A DNA stretch of 64,000 bases from Liolophura sinensis (taxonomy: Eukaryota; Mollusca; Polyplacophora; Chitonida; Chitonidae): assembly GCF_032854445.1 (NCBI RefSeq), contig NC_088300.1, forward strand, positions 25,155,608 to 25,219,607, in the 5' to 3' direction. Below, piece by piece: positions 23,199-34,490 of this stretch (position 1 is its first letter; each line of letters opens with the position of its first letter). The notes below the pieces were generated by a model. It saw only the letters and a list, made by a program, of their open reading frames with translations. It was not told the origin of the DNA and ran no database searches. Both the position numbers and the translations under genes were made by a program.

Positions 23199-24208
23199 CT
23201 ATGGCCAAGTCGTGCTAAACGACATGCTAAACGTTGTATTATTTTCAGTGCCGAGGCTTGGTAAAGGGGAAGTATTTGCTCGTTGTGGTGATGAAGTCCG
23301 CATAATTATGTCCACTTCTCGGCGTTTGTCCGTTGGAACACACTTTGTAAAGAAGAAATACACAAAGGGGTTTAAGGCACTATTTATAGGTGTAAGTGCT
23401 GATAAAAAATAACCGAGAAAATGTACACTGGACGCAACCGGTATCTCTAAAATAAGTGTAATCATGATATAAATGCTCATAGGAAAGTAACAGATGACAT
23501 GTAGGATGATTATTGTGACGATAATAGCTGTAGAAACTTGCTGTTTCTGTGTCAGCGTATTGGCAGTTTCTACAGAATATCTCTTCAAGTGCACGCATTT
23601 TGAAACCCTGAAATGAACGCAAGCGGAACATACAACTCGATAATAAAGACGACCATCTCGACGTATTTTCCTTCTTTTGTGGTAATACATGTGTACATGA
23701 TTTTTCCGTCGGAGGTGTCGATTTTCCCAAAACCCACGGTAAGGAAAGCCAGCCCAGCAAAACACGGGAACACCAACCAACACACTAGACAACAACACAG
23801 TGTGTTCTTCACTGTCACGTACTTCATAGCGAAGAATGGTTTGACCAGAATCAGGTATCGCAACACTGAGAAGATCACCATGTGGTAGCCACTAACTCCA
23901 GTAGTACAATACATGCCGAAAATCGTAATCTGACACAAAGTGCTGGTCTTTGCATCGTCATATGTGTAGAAGAGTCCTGTACATATTATAAACACAAGGT
24001 GGATAGCGTCTGCGAGGGCCAGACACATAAGTGCCACATAAGTTGGCGTACTTTGCCAAGTATATCGTTGGTAAATGGCAACAATTAAATATAAATTGGC
24101 AAAAATCCCTACAACGGCAATAGTACAAGCAATTGCGAACACCCAATCAGGTGTTGAAATGTCGAGAGAAGCCACTGTCGAATTCGTATCATTTCCGAAA
24201 CGAGGCAT
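23199..24208 (-). pseudogene. GPCR locus 3: near-complete receptor with a 7-bp deletion
   Basis: Reading starts at the ATG at 24208. An upstream in-frame GTG at 24241 is not needed. The sequence keeps two N-glycosylation sequons or near-sequons, TM1 with GIFAN, TM2 with LALAD, Cys of TM3, SVLRYLILVKP, TM4 with CWLVF, and TM5. In the TM5-TM6 loop, where paralogues read GFHVAKCVHLKRR, seven bases are missing at about 23598-23602, so the first frame ends soon after. The second frame continues HLKRYSVETANT, CYFP and NSALNPFVYFFF to a full tail. Apart from this deletion nothing is lost, so inactivation may be recent. Seven bases is long for a sequencing slip. Confidence 0.88.
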
Positions 24209-24239
24209 GCTGGCAGATATTGTGTAAATTTGATTCTCC

Positions 24240-24275
24240 ACTTTTCAACAATGTCAGTGTCCAGTAACGAAGAGA
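24240..24275 (-). promoter_or_regulatory. Conserved 5' leader element of GPCR locus 3
   Basis: On the + strand this reads TTTTCAACAATGTCAGTG, then TCCAGTAACGAAGAG. Equivalent sequence occurs 30-70 bp upstream of the start codons of most loci in the array. It may be 5' untranslated region or part of a core promoter. Confidence 0.45.
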
Positions 24276-24299
24276 ACGAACTTTCCAGTTTAACGTAGA

Positions 24300-26000
24300 G
24301 AAGTCTGTATTTAAATCACCAGTAAATAGAGGTGGTTGAGTTCAATCAAGATCTAGAAGGTATCACCGCAGTGTATTCTCGATGGTTTGGAATGACCCCT
24401 TTGAATTGTCCAAGTTGTTGGTGGATGTAGAAACAAGTCAGTCTGACATGGATACATTAGATACCCTCCGCTCCTGTCCCGACGTTATGCAGTTAGTTTG
24501 AGTAATTAAGCATTGTGGGCACTGGGCCATGCACTAATTACACACAGGTGTAACTACATTAACGCTATTATCATAGATGTATGCTGGTAAACTGTTTGCT
24601 TACACACCTCGGTCCCTGTCGGTCTATACAAGGTAGACTAACAAAATAGTCAGATAAATGTGTTCGTATATTTCATTTTATGTTGTTTGAGGTCATAAAA
24701 ATGAAAGTCTCGGAAATATGCCTGTTATTTAAAGCTTTTAGACCCAGGAATGACCCATAATAAAGCCATTATGTCAAATTTCACCAACATATTCATATTG
24801 CATTTACAGAAGATGTCGACCAACCAGCTAAAACTTGTGTACATTACCAATAATTTATACACGCACAAATACATGTTCAATGTTTCTAACAGAGATGTCC
24901 GGCATGTAAACTGGAGATGTGGGATTGATCCAGAGTCGGGTTATACTTAAATGGGCTCTTCTGGACTTGGTGGTGAAAACATAAAAAATACATAAAGTTC
25001 AGATGACGGTGTGGCAAAGGTTAGCTGTTAATGAACGCTTCAATATTTGTTTCGATTTTTCGATCTTAAAGAGAAAAGAAGACACTTATGCTAGAGTTTG
25101 ATCTGACCAGCTAACAAATGTGTTCAACCTGGGTTTTGATCATATTTATATCCATAAAATATTCAGAATAAATAATCATAAATCAGGCTAAAGGACAAGA
25201 CAGCACCTGGCTAAAACATATTTCAGTCGAAGCAGGATTCTCAAGCTTTCTTAAAAGTATCATTCTTTATTATTTTAATGAGATTTCACCTGAGAACATG
25301 TAGAACAAAATGACAATAGGCCCTACTGCATAAATGGGTTGTGTGAATCTAGGCAGACATCTTGAGAATTCTGTCCAATAACACAAGCTGCTATAAGCTG
25401 TGACGTAGCCTTGTCCATTCACTCCCTGATGTCACGTATGATAACACAGAACTACTGCATAAGACATCATTGTAAAAACCTTTACAACGATTTAGTTACG
25501 TGTAGCCGAAGGGCCATTTCACACAGTGTTGTGGGATAGGTGTGTATCATTTACGGACAAGCAACGACGTAAAATTAGTTGATTTACGAGCCGTGTAATA
25601 TTCAACGGTGGTATCGCAAATTATGTCAAACAGTAGCATACCGTCTAGGCCCAAACCGCATTTATCTTCCAAGTAGACCCTAGGTATACACGCTGTTCAA
25701 ATTATACAAATACATTTCTGTTGTTCATTTTAGCTTTTAATCAGCGCTTTGTAAATAACAAATATTAGTTAGTGAGAAATTCATGCGGGATGCCGAAGGT
25801 TTATGGGAATAAGAAGACGGCATCTCACCGGACAATGCTTAAAATTAAGTAATTCTAATTAATTACTAAAAATTAGTTGATGCATTTTTTTTCTCTAAAT
25901 TTATAACAATAGAGGAATTTAAATTTTGCTCCTTTGTCTTTCTCGCATACTTGGGATACTTTTTCCTGTTTTCTTTTGTAAAATACAGTAAAATTATTGA
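24300..26000. other. Intergenic sequence upstream of GPCR locus 3
   Basis: The first few hundred bases look like the 5' flank shared by array members, for instance the GAAACAAGTCAGTCTGACAT patch near 24431. Beyond that nothing was recognised. Confidence 0.4.
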
Positions 26001-27280
26001 TACGCAATGTTCAAGCCGAGGTATATTCTCTGAAGTCCGCGATAACTAGGTCAGGACTGCTCTCATCTTCGGAGACATCACCACAAAACTTAAGCATAAA
26101 AAATCCATTTTCGTTTTCCAGAATTGAGCATGATTCCAGTTGTACAACAATCCTATTGTAATTTTGTATACATTTACGAGGGGTCAAAACCTTAAGCACA
26201 ATCCCTTCATAGGCTAGGACCTGAACCAGGAATACCCCGGCTGTGCATCTACAAGCCACTTAAACTGTAAATGATATAGCAGGCTTATCAACAGTTCAAG
26301 CAGTGGAAGAAATATCCTTCCAGTATGTCCAATTTCCGAGAAAGCCATTTATCACTTGAGCCTTCATTGCTGAGTCCACACCTTTTATCATTCATAGGCC
26401 ACTGCTTTGACTATAATATGAAAATATCTTCGGCGTTAGAGAGCTATAGTAAACGTGACATCACCTTGCTGTCGATAATGGAGACGCGCTGAAGCTGCGT
26501 CATGAGGAAGTTTAACTAAAGTTTTACTGATTTGAAAAAAATTGAATATTTAATGCCAGTTTAAGATACTTTGAATGGTAGTTGTTCAATGGACATAAAC
26601 ATTAATCAGGTGCTGTCTTTCACTTTATCTTGAAGAGATATGAACAAGAAATTTACATTAAAATAAATTTCTTTGACATGCATGACATTCCAGTTTAGAA
26701 CATTATTATGCAAATATGATATATACCAAGAGATGGTAGTGAATACCAACCATACAAAATATTTTCAAATACCCTTTTGTCTTGAAAGAAAAAATCGACA
26801 AAATAAAATATTTGCATATACGTTTCAATGCTCTTTCATCTGATATTGACATCATTTTTATGTTTTCTTCTCCTTTAACATCCATGTAGCCTTACGTCCA
26901 GATGTCATGTTAGGTGTCTTATGTATGGATTTTCAGTGAGGCAAAGATTAGAAAGTAATTGCTGGTGGGTTTAAGACCTTTGATTCCTTATCTTTGCTCC
27001 GCTTGTATTTATAAAAGACTGTATTTCTCGTTTAAGAACGATGGAAGAACGATGGAAGTTGATGGAAGTCTTCGTGTAGCTGGAAAGACAAAATATAGAT
27101 AGCTGAGCAACCAACAAACAGTTCATCATTGTGGATTAATTTAAGAATTATTTTACGGTATAAATTGTTGACGCGATGTGCCCATGTACAGAGTAACCTT
27201 GAAGTATATGACAAATCATAGATACATCCTTTGTGTTGACAACAACATTAAAATGTCGACACATTTGTTTCTGGAAAAGA
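26001..27280. other. Intergenic sequence with one short unassigned open frame
   Basis: An 82-codon minus-strand frame (26011-26259) has no recognisable domain or signal. Its amino acid mix is not obviously random, but there is no support for expression, so it is not called as a gene. Confidence 0.3.
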
Positions 27281-27294
27281 TCACTTAAGGTTAT

Positions 27295-27400
27295 ATATTC
27301 GGGATAAGAATATCTGAATCAAAGTGAACGTCCTCACCACTGACTCCTCGTTGTATAATGTTAGAGTGACACCCGCTCTGATGACCACTGTGTTCCGATA
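27295..27400 (-). other. Conserved receptor-downstream block (locus 4), frameshifted
   Basis: The minus-strand reading VVIRAGVTL is followed, in another frame, by QRGVSGEDVHFDSD. A deletion of about four bases separates them relative to the copies at 20345 and 37665. It lies ~0.35 kb downstream of GPCR locus 4. Confidence 0.5.
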
Positions 27401-27734
27401 GTGCATGTGCGCACACCAATTTAGAACTTTATTGTACATCGTGTTTCTCAGCCCATGTTCAAGTACACCACTATTTCTCTTTGTTGCAATCACGTTGTAC
27501 TTTGCCTACTTGTGACTGACATCCCTATTTTGCCAATATTTCCATAACGTTTCGCGTAGTAAGTATTTCACGACAGATTATTGTCTCTTGGTAAAACTTT
27601 AGTAAGACTCATATTAAATTAAATGCCAAGGCTCTATAACGAAAAGGTGGTGGGGGAATTGGGTATTCGTTCGTTACGGTGAATTGGTTTGTATACATGT
27701 ACTTGTGTCTAATTCTCGTCGTTTGTAAAGATGA

Positions 27735-28345
27735 GAACAGAAACAGGTTTAATACACTATTTATAGGTGTAAACGCTTATAAAACATATTCGAGAAAATG
27801 CACATTGGACGCAACCGGTATCTGTAAAATAAGTGTAATCATGATATAAATGCTCACAGGAAAGTAACAGATGACATGTAGGATGATTATTGTGACGACA
27901 ATAGCTGTAGAAACTTGCTGTTTCTGTGTAAGTGTATTGACTATTTCCATAGAGCGTTCAGAGATTAGTGTAAGCAGAATATAAACTCGACAATAAAGAC
28001 AACTATGTCGGTATATTTCCATTCTTCTGTGGTCACGCCTTTTCCCGAAATCCGTGTATGGAGAGCCAACACTATAACACACGAAAACACCAGCCAGCGC
28101 ATTAGGCAAATTAGCAGAGTGTGTTCTTCGCTGTCACGAACTTCATAGTGAAGAATGATTTGACAGAATCACGTATCGCAAAGCTCAGAAGATCACCAGG
28201 TTAAAGCTGCTAGTTCCGGTTGTGCAGTTTCTGCCGAATACCAGAATCTGACACAAAGCGCTTGTCTACGCATTGTCATGATCCCTGTACAAGAAACATA
28301 CACAAAATGGATAATGCGAATCTAGGACAAAAGCCCAGCGGACAG
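27735..28345 (-). pseudogene. GPCR locus 4: heavily damaged receptor pseudogene
   Basis: Fragments of TM2-TM3, a TM3 end with ALRYVIL after a stop, the FFTMKFVTAKNTLC-like intracellular loop 2, shifted pieces of TM4-TM5, and a clean TM5-TM6 loop through TM6 (QKQQVSTAIVV, HVICYFP) can be read. TM7 breaks off after SNVHFLEYVL with a stop. The N-terminus and TM1 are missing. Several stops and frameshifts rule out function. Confidence 0.85.
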
Positions 28346-28349
28346 AAAC

Positions 28350-29405
28350 TCCGGTGGATAAAAACACCGTCGTCTTAATTAACCTATCTAAAAATCTAAC
28401 AAGGATCTCTTGCAACTATAGGAAATCGTCTCACTTTGGTGCAGGAGTGAGGTGTAATTTTTTCATGCAGAAAAACAAGAAAAACAATTACTGAAGAACA
28501 TGTGTGAGAAAAATTGGAGTGATGCGTTTGTTTGTTTTATCGGAAGACAGAAGTAGTATCGAAAGCAAATTTTGCTATTTTAAGGCCTTTCCCGCGGGAA
28601 TTCCCTTCACAATAAAATATGATTAAGTGAACCAAAATCATTTGCACATATTTGGTGTGTAGTTAGGGTGTAGTAAGCTATAACGAAGGTTCGTGTAGGT
28701 TCACGCAACCATATTTTTTTTTAAATAGAAAAAAAATAATTTGGACGTTGAAAGGAACTCTTCATTCACCCTAATATCCGTGGCTTTCCTGGATTAATAT
28801 GAACCACACAAGAAATTCTTTTTTTTATGTTTCTTCATATATTGTCAACCTATAAGCTTAAATATATTATTGTAAATCTATACAGACTATATACAGTATT
28901 CTTTCAATTAAAACTTTACACTATTTACTTCAGCTGACATTTAATCGGCTACACATGTTACATAACAACTTCAACCACATACCGGGGAAGCCCTTGAGTC
29001 ATTTCACAGATGATCTGTTATTGTGTGCAGGCTGACAATCAGTCTGAGCGACAGGGGTTTCTCATCAAGCTGCGAATGGTCTTTTACAGATGTCAAGGCA
29101 ACTTTTACACAGATTCAAAACAGGCATGGCACTGGTAAACCTGGAGATTTGCCGAACCCAGGTATATATACCAAGTAAACCTTTCTAGATTGAAAATAAT
29201 ATGATAGTATAAAACTGAAAATTAGAACAGATCTTTCATAGAGTTGACTGGATTATACGTGATGTTTCATTTTCTGTTATTGTCTGTTTTAATTCATGTG
29301 CCTCATTGTAAAACATTGTTGTTTCTGGTTAAAATTGTACTAAGCGTGGTATGTTTTCAATGCCCAAGCTTGGTAACGCGGAGGTACTTGTTCCTGGTGG
29401 TGAAT
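28350..29405. other. Intergenic sequence between GPCR loci 4 and 5
   Basis: No coding exon or named repeat is supported. Several A- and T-runs occur near 28700-28900. Confidence 0.4.
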
Positions 29406-29409
29406 GTTT

Positions 29410-30186
29410 CCTGTATATCCCTACCCACTTCTCTGCGTTTGCCCTTATAAAATCGCTTTGCAAAGAAGAAATACACAACGGGATTTAAAGCACTAAGTGT
29501 AAGCACTGTGAAGAGATAGCTGAGAGAATACACATTGGGCGCAACGGGTATCTCCTCAGTAAGTGTAACGGCGTCGAAAGGGTGAACAGGAAAGCAACAG
29601 ACGACAAACCCTGGTGATTATTGTCACCACAATAGCTGTAGAAACTTGCTGTTTCATTGTTGGTGTTTTGGCCAATTTCACGAAATGTCTCTTCAAGTGC
29701 AAGCACTTTGCCACGTGAAACCCTGAAATTAATGCAAGTTTTCCATTTCACCGAAATCCGCGGTAAGGCAAGCCAGCCTTGCAACGCATGAAAACCCCAG
29801 CCAGCGCATTAGACACGAGCAGAGTGTGTTCTTGACTGTCAGGTACTTCATAGCGAAGAACGGTTTGACCAGAATTAGCCCCAGTTGTGCAGTCCCAACC
29901 GAATACCAGAATCTGACACAGGGTGGTTGAATTTACATCGACATGGGCATCGAGGATCTCTGCAGCTATAAGAAATAGAGGGTGAAATCCGTCTACCATT
30001 GCCAGACACATAAGACAGGGGTGCACGTCGCAATGAATGCTGTCTGTAAATCGCAATAATCAAATACACACTGGCTAAAGTCCCTACAGCAGCGATGGTA
30101 TAGGTAAGAACGGACACCCAAACAAATCGGATTGCATTGTCCAGTAAAGCTAGTGTTGAATTGGAGTGATTTTCATTAGAGGACAT
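29410..30186 (-). pseudogene. GPCR locus 5: receptor pseudogene with internal deletions
   Basis: An ATG at 30186 opens a typical N-terminus with NHSNST glycosylation sequons and TM1. TM2 (CLAMVDGFH) and the start of TM3 (LCQILVFG) follow in another frame. Part of TM3 is deleted so that GANSGQT runs into VLRYEVPDSQEHTLL, which is the shifted reading of the intracellular loop 2 region. A second deletion removes extracellular loop 2 to mid-TM5. The TM5-TM6 loop and the last helix are shifted again. At least three lesions make this non-functional. Confidence 0.87.
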
Positions 30187-30483
30187 GATCGATACAACCT
30201 TAGTAAATTGTAATCTTCACTTTCCAACAGTATCATCACTTTCCAACAGTATTATTGTCTAGGAGCGAAAGTTAAAAATGTTACAAAGCAAGGTATGTAC
30301 ACGTCACTTGCAGGACCTTTCGATATAATGCTGTATCGTCAATGCAATATCTCCAAGGGAGAGGAAGATGACATACAGCTTGCAGATGGAAGATTGAGGA
30401 GAGAAAGCTTGTTGCTCAGTTGCTAAATTTCATATTAGAATCTACATAACGTTTTAACTTTGAGCAATGTCCCAACGTGAAAG

Positions 30484-30660
30484 CCTGATCTATTGCCCAG
30501 CCCTGAAAGGACTAGTGACCTATTGCCCAGCCCTGGAAGAACTAGTGATCTATTGCCAAATCCTAGACACACTAGTAATCTAATGCCCAGTAGTGGAAGC
30601 ACTAGTGATCTACTGGCTAGTCGTGGAGGCACTAGTGATCTATTGCCCAACATTCTAACA
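30484..30660 (+). repeat. 36-bp tandem repeat, about five copies
   Basis: Units carry CTAGTGATCTATTGCCCAG with small changes. Because 36 is a multiple of three, both strands stay open and would give 12-residue repeats such as RTSDLLPSPG. With no clear gene context this is treated as a minisatellite. Confidence 0.85.
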
Positions 30661-30889
30661 TACCTCCAAAAACTTTAACAATAAAAGCAATGATAAGCGC
30701 AGTTGATAATCTATAAACAGTTGCCGTCCTCGTCATGGACACTGGGATGGTTCCATTCCGCTAATAAAACAGATGGGCTGAGAAATGGGGTCAGAACTTC
30801 TGTTTTCTTCCAACTTTGACAGCTCACATGTTCCGAGGACAAAGGCAAAATGAATTTACATCAGACAGTTAAGTTTAAAGGTGAAATAT

Positions 30890-31420
30890 TTGCCACTATC
30901 GACATCATGTGGCCAACAGGCACTTATCTCGTGTATGCGATTTAAAGAGGCGGCATCAAATAACAAGCATCTAGGTACTATACCTGGTTATAAAGCGCAA
31001 CATGGGCAACAATGCGTTTTTTCGAGTAAAACAACGCCATTTTTTCGAACAACATGTCCAAAACGGCGAATTACTGGTAACGCAAGCAAGAGATGGGAGT
31101 GAACAGCTTTTGTTCGAGGATGGCAAACATCTCCCGTGATGCAGACCTCAGTCAGCGGGTACACAAACCACTGTCTCCGCGCCACTGCAATCACAGTTCT
31201 GGGCCACGCTGGTAAAATTCATGGGATAATGTCCGTAACTGGCGAACAGAAGGAGTATAGGAGTTACATACAGAAGCCGTGTGAAGAACAACGCCGATGT
31301 ATGAGCAGTGTTTACACTGCCATTGTTTCCTCCCAGTCGTTAGAAGTCCCTGCGGCCTGTGTCAGCGGGTGTGACTCCATAGCAACCGTTACCAAGACAG
31401 AGTGTGACCTGAGCTGAAGA
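30890..31420 (+). pseudogene. Relic of a Crypton-type tyrosine recombinase domain
   Basis: The frame at 31136-31417 contains SGYTNHCLRATAITVLGHAG, then MSVTGEQKEYRSYIQKP and RRCMSS. This matches the C-terminal part of the recombinase-like domain spread by Crypton-type elements and found in KIAA1958/ZMYM-like proteins, where NH(S/C)LRAT carries a conserved Arg and VTGH a conserved His. Here the His of TGH is Glu, the upstream part lies in other frames, and no N-terminal domain is visible. It is an old fragment. The domain call rests on motif memory. Confidence 0.55.
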
Positions 31421-32640
31421 AGTTGTTGGCGTGAGTTGGTGTTGGCGGAAATCGGCTCCACATGGTTATCAAATTCTTGGCAACGCTGCCATCTCAGGAA
31501 ACACCTTTGAATTCAGCTTCAGCTGAATGTACAAATTTCTCCACGGAATAAATTGTTCACTTCTGACAGTTTTTTTTTTATTAGTTTGACTTCAATTGCT
31601 TAAACGCATCATTCCTCTGTCGTCACAAAACTGTTGTGTTCGAATTTAATGCTCGAACTGAAATGGAGCGGTGCTACATGTAAAATAAATGTACATTTTT
31701 TGGTCAATAGCTGTCACGTGTCTCCATCTGAATGAATAATTTTTTTCTCATCCATTTCATTGGCGTGGACTTGCCCCAAATCATAACAACACAACCTAGA
31801 CCGTTACATATTAACAAAAAGGAGAGTTCGGTTGTTTGTGGTGTTATTTCCCACCCTAATGGCCACTCGCTCTCAAAAATGGACAACTCCCGTCAGCTAT
31901 GCATTATCTGGGTGATTTGAACATGGCAAACTACGTTTTATTTCTTAATTATCATATAAGATGTTCTTTCTTAATTTGCTGAATACAGGCGACTGGTTAA
32001 AAGAAACCAACTAAACTGTAAAATCAGCTATACTCGCTACCAAAATTGCCTTTCGTTGGCTACACGTAACACGACAAGCTATACATCCTGATATCTAGGA
32101 CGTCCATATTATTACGAAGAAAACTGTGCTTAGTTTTTTTTTAATTCATAATGCCTAATTCCATAAGCTTGGTTTCGACGGCAAAAAAAACCTCGTCTCA
32201 TACTTTTTCAAAAGCAAGTGGCATGCTTGGCATTGGGCATGGAGAGTAATTTGTACTAACCGTTTGTTGGTGCAGCCATTGCAAAACATACTGTGTAAGA
32301 TCATATAATACAAGTGATAAAATAAAATTGATTTATTAATCTTATATAATACTAAAACTTGCAAACAATTTCAGATATGGCAATGTCAGAGACACGGTTT
32401 ACAGTAAAGTCGATTGCAGTTTCGACCTCTGCCAAAACATCATAACTTCGAGCATGTATCGAGCATGATGCTGTTTTTGCATAAAAATGAGACCAACGGA
32501 GGTAACGAGTTGTTATCAGAGTAACTCAGATTTACTGGTTTGTCTGCATTATTTAACTTAGTATATGATAATCAAACACATACGATATAGCAATATTGAA
32601 GGCCACCAATTAAATTGTAATTTATGGACAAGATAATGTC
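31421..32640. other. Intergenic sequence
   Basis: No gene, RNA or repeat family was recognised in this stretch. Confidence 0.4.
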
Positions 32641-32649
32641 AGCTTTCAG

Positions 32650-32937
32650 ATGGCTCAGAGAGATTCATGGGTAACTAATAGCCCTGATGCGCCAGCCCTG
32701 GTGGACCCTCGTGGTACACTCTGGCAGATCCCACTTACACTGTATCCCTCTGTGGTAACACGAGCACGGGTAAACCTAGACAAAGGCCACACTGTTCAAG
32801 CAGCACTGAGTATAGCACCAGAACTGTCACATTGGTTACACAGCCAGACAATGGCTTTTTTCTTGAATACTGCCTTACCATTGTTTCCTTCAGTGGGTGG
32901 GCTTTACAATTTACTTTTTACCCATGAAACCCGCTGA
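32650..32937 (+). CDS. Unassigned open frame, possibly an exon
   Basis: A 95-residue frame begins with ATG and ends with TGA. It lacks low-complexity bias and contains hydrophobic and proline-containing stretches near residues 24-34 and 68-89, but I recognise no domain. It might be a small gene, an exon or a transposon fragment, or simply chance. It lies between GPCR loci 5 and 6 on the opposite strand, so it is not a shadow of a receptor. Confidence 0.2.
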   Translation: MAQRDSWVTNSPDAPALVDPRGTLWQIPLTLYPSVVTRARVNLDKGHTVQAALSIAPELSHWLHSQTMAFFLNTALPLFPSVGGLYNLLFTHETR

Positions 32938-33675
32938 AAACTGACAAGCAAATATACAAATTCAGAAAACCAGGTAAAACGTATTTGAGGGTTGCAAATT
33001 TTGGTTTCAATGCGGTACAATAATACCGCAAATGATATCCTCTTAGATCCCTACCATTACAAACAAAACATTTTCATTTCTTTTCAATGAATATTTATTA
33101 GCATGGTTATTTGATCTCGAGTAGGCACGTGGAAATTTATAGCCTAGATCATATGAAGTTTGGTAACAAGCTGGTCTAGCTTTAGTGCCTAGAAAAACAA
33201 CAATCTATACTAATCAAAAAATAACTAAATGATTCACTTTTCATGTCAACAGTGTCACCGACAAGATATACCATAATCTGATTTGTCGTGATTAAGTTAC
33301 CCATTAAAACATTAACTAAAGTAATTATTTTCAGATTTAAAACCTTGAATTCATTATCGTTTACTCCTATTATTACTCTACTCGTGGTACTTAGAGCTCG
33401 TCATTGCCCAGCCGAACAGAAGAAAACTATTCAACATATGGTTGTGCGCAACTGTTTAAGCTATAAAATCGGCAATGCAGTGGGCCTGTATATACCGTTA
33501 ATTGGCTATATATTTGTATGTTTTTTCTCATATAATTAAGACGTACAGCATAGAGAGAAACCCCAGAGCAGCGACAACAATGTCATGACTGGCAAATGCT
33601 CACACGTTACTGCTGAAATACGGCCTCTTGACAATTAGGGTTTTATTCTAACTGTTCATCTAAAATATTAGCAAA

Positions 33676-33712
33676 TTAACCCCTCCACCCCCAACCCCAC
33701 CCCCACCCAGCA
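33676..33712 (-). repeat. C-rich tract with G-quadruplex potential on the minus strand
   Basis: The + strand has repeated runs of 3-5 C (CCCTCCACCCCCAACCCC, then ACCCCCACCC). The minus strand therefore has more than four G-runs with 1-3 nt loops. It lies 0.8 kb downstream of GPCR locus 6. Confidence 0.6.
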
Positions 33713-33879
33713 CCATGACTTAAGCAGAATTAGGTAAAAAAATGCAGTGACGTTAATTGCTATTTATTAAACGTTACTGGTTTAGAATTACTCAAAATGC
33801 TGTGTTGTCATCACAGGATCATCGTTAGCGGCATTTTTACTTGGCTGATGTCCTGAAACATCTATTAGAAAATTTAGGA

Positions 33880-34020
33880 CATTCATCGTATTTTCCAAAT
33901 GAAAATTAAAACTCCTCAAACGAACTTCTTCACCACTGTCTCCTCGCCCCACAATATTAAACGAAGTGCCGCCATTTTTAATGGCCATGAGTGTATCACG
34001 TGTTAGAGTCACAGAAGACG
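33880..34020 (-). other. Conserved receptor-downstream block with open reading (locus 6)
   Basis: The minus-strand frame reads VTLTRDTLMAIKNGG, then NIVGRGDSGEEVRL, and stays open for 74 codons (34012-33788). It starts with GTG and an internal ATG follows. It lies ~0.5 kb downstream of the stop of the intact GPCR locus 6 and aligns with the other blocks of this kind. Confidence 0.5.
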
Positions 34021-34490
34021 AAGATCAAAGTAGGTGGCCAGTGCTTTCCATGGGTACGCTTCCTGGCATGTCCCCTGATGTCAGACACCTTGTAATCTGA
34101 TGAGGTACAGCTGTTATATGTTTAACAAGAAACTGCTAAGCCCATGGTGGTAAACAGTTCATAGAAACGCTTCCATTTAAAAGGTGTCAGAATGTAGCTT
34201 GTTAAATTATGTTTAGTCGTTTAGTCATGAATCTTCCAAGTTATCTATGTCTATGGCAGAGTTGCAAAACACATAGATATCATCTACTGTTTAAACACAA
34301 TGCTGATTCTGTAAGAGCAGAGATGCAACGAGTTGAAGAGTGGCTATTTTATGTGGCTTGGGACGGTGTCTTATGGCATTAATTCAGATTGTGCCCAGAC
34401 AATTTTTTCAGCTGATAAGTCAATATATTTGGTATGGTTACACCGATTCTTCACTTTGCCTGTATTTTACGCCATATGGTTTTCTTAAAG

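Noticed and set aside
23613-24088. Plus-strand open frames over receptor loci (also near 34930, 44439, 50230 and 58503 on the opposite strand to the gene)
   Set aside because: They recur at the same place in every paralogue because they are antisense shadows of conserved receptor helices.
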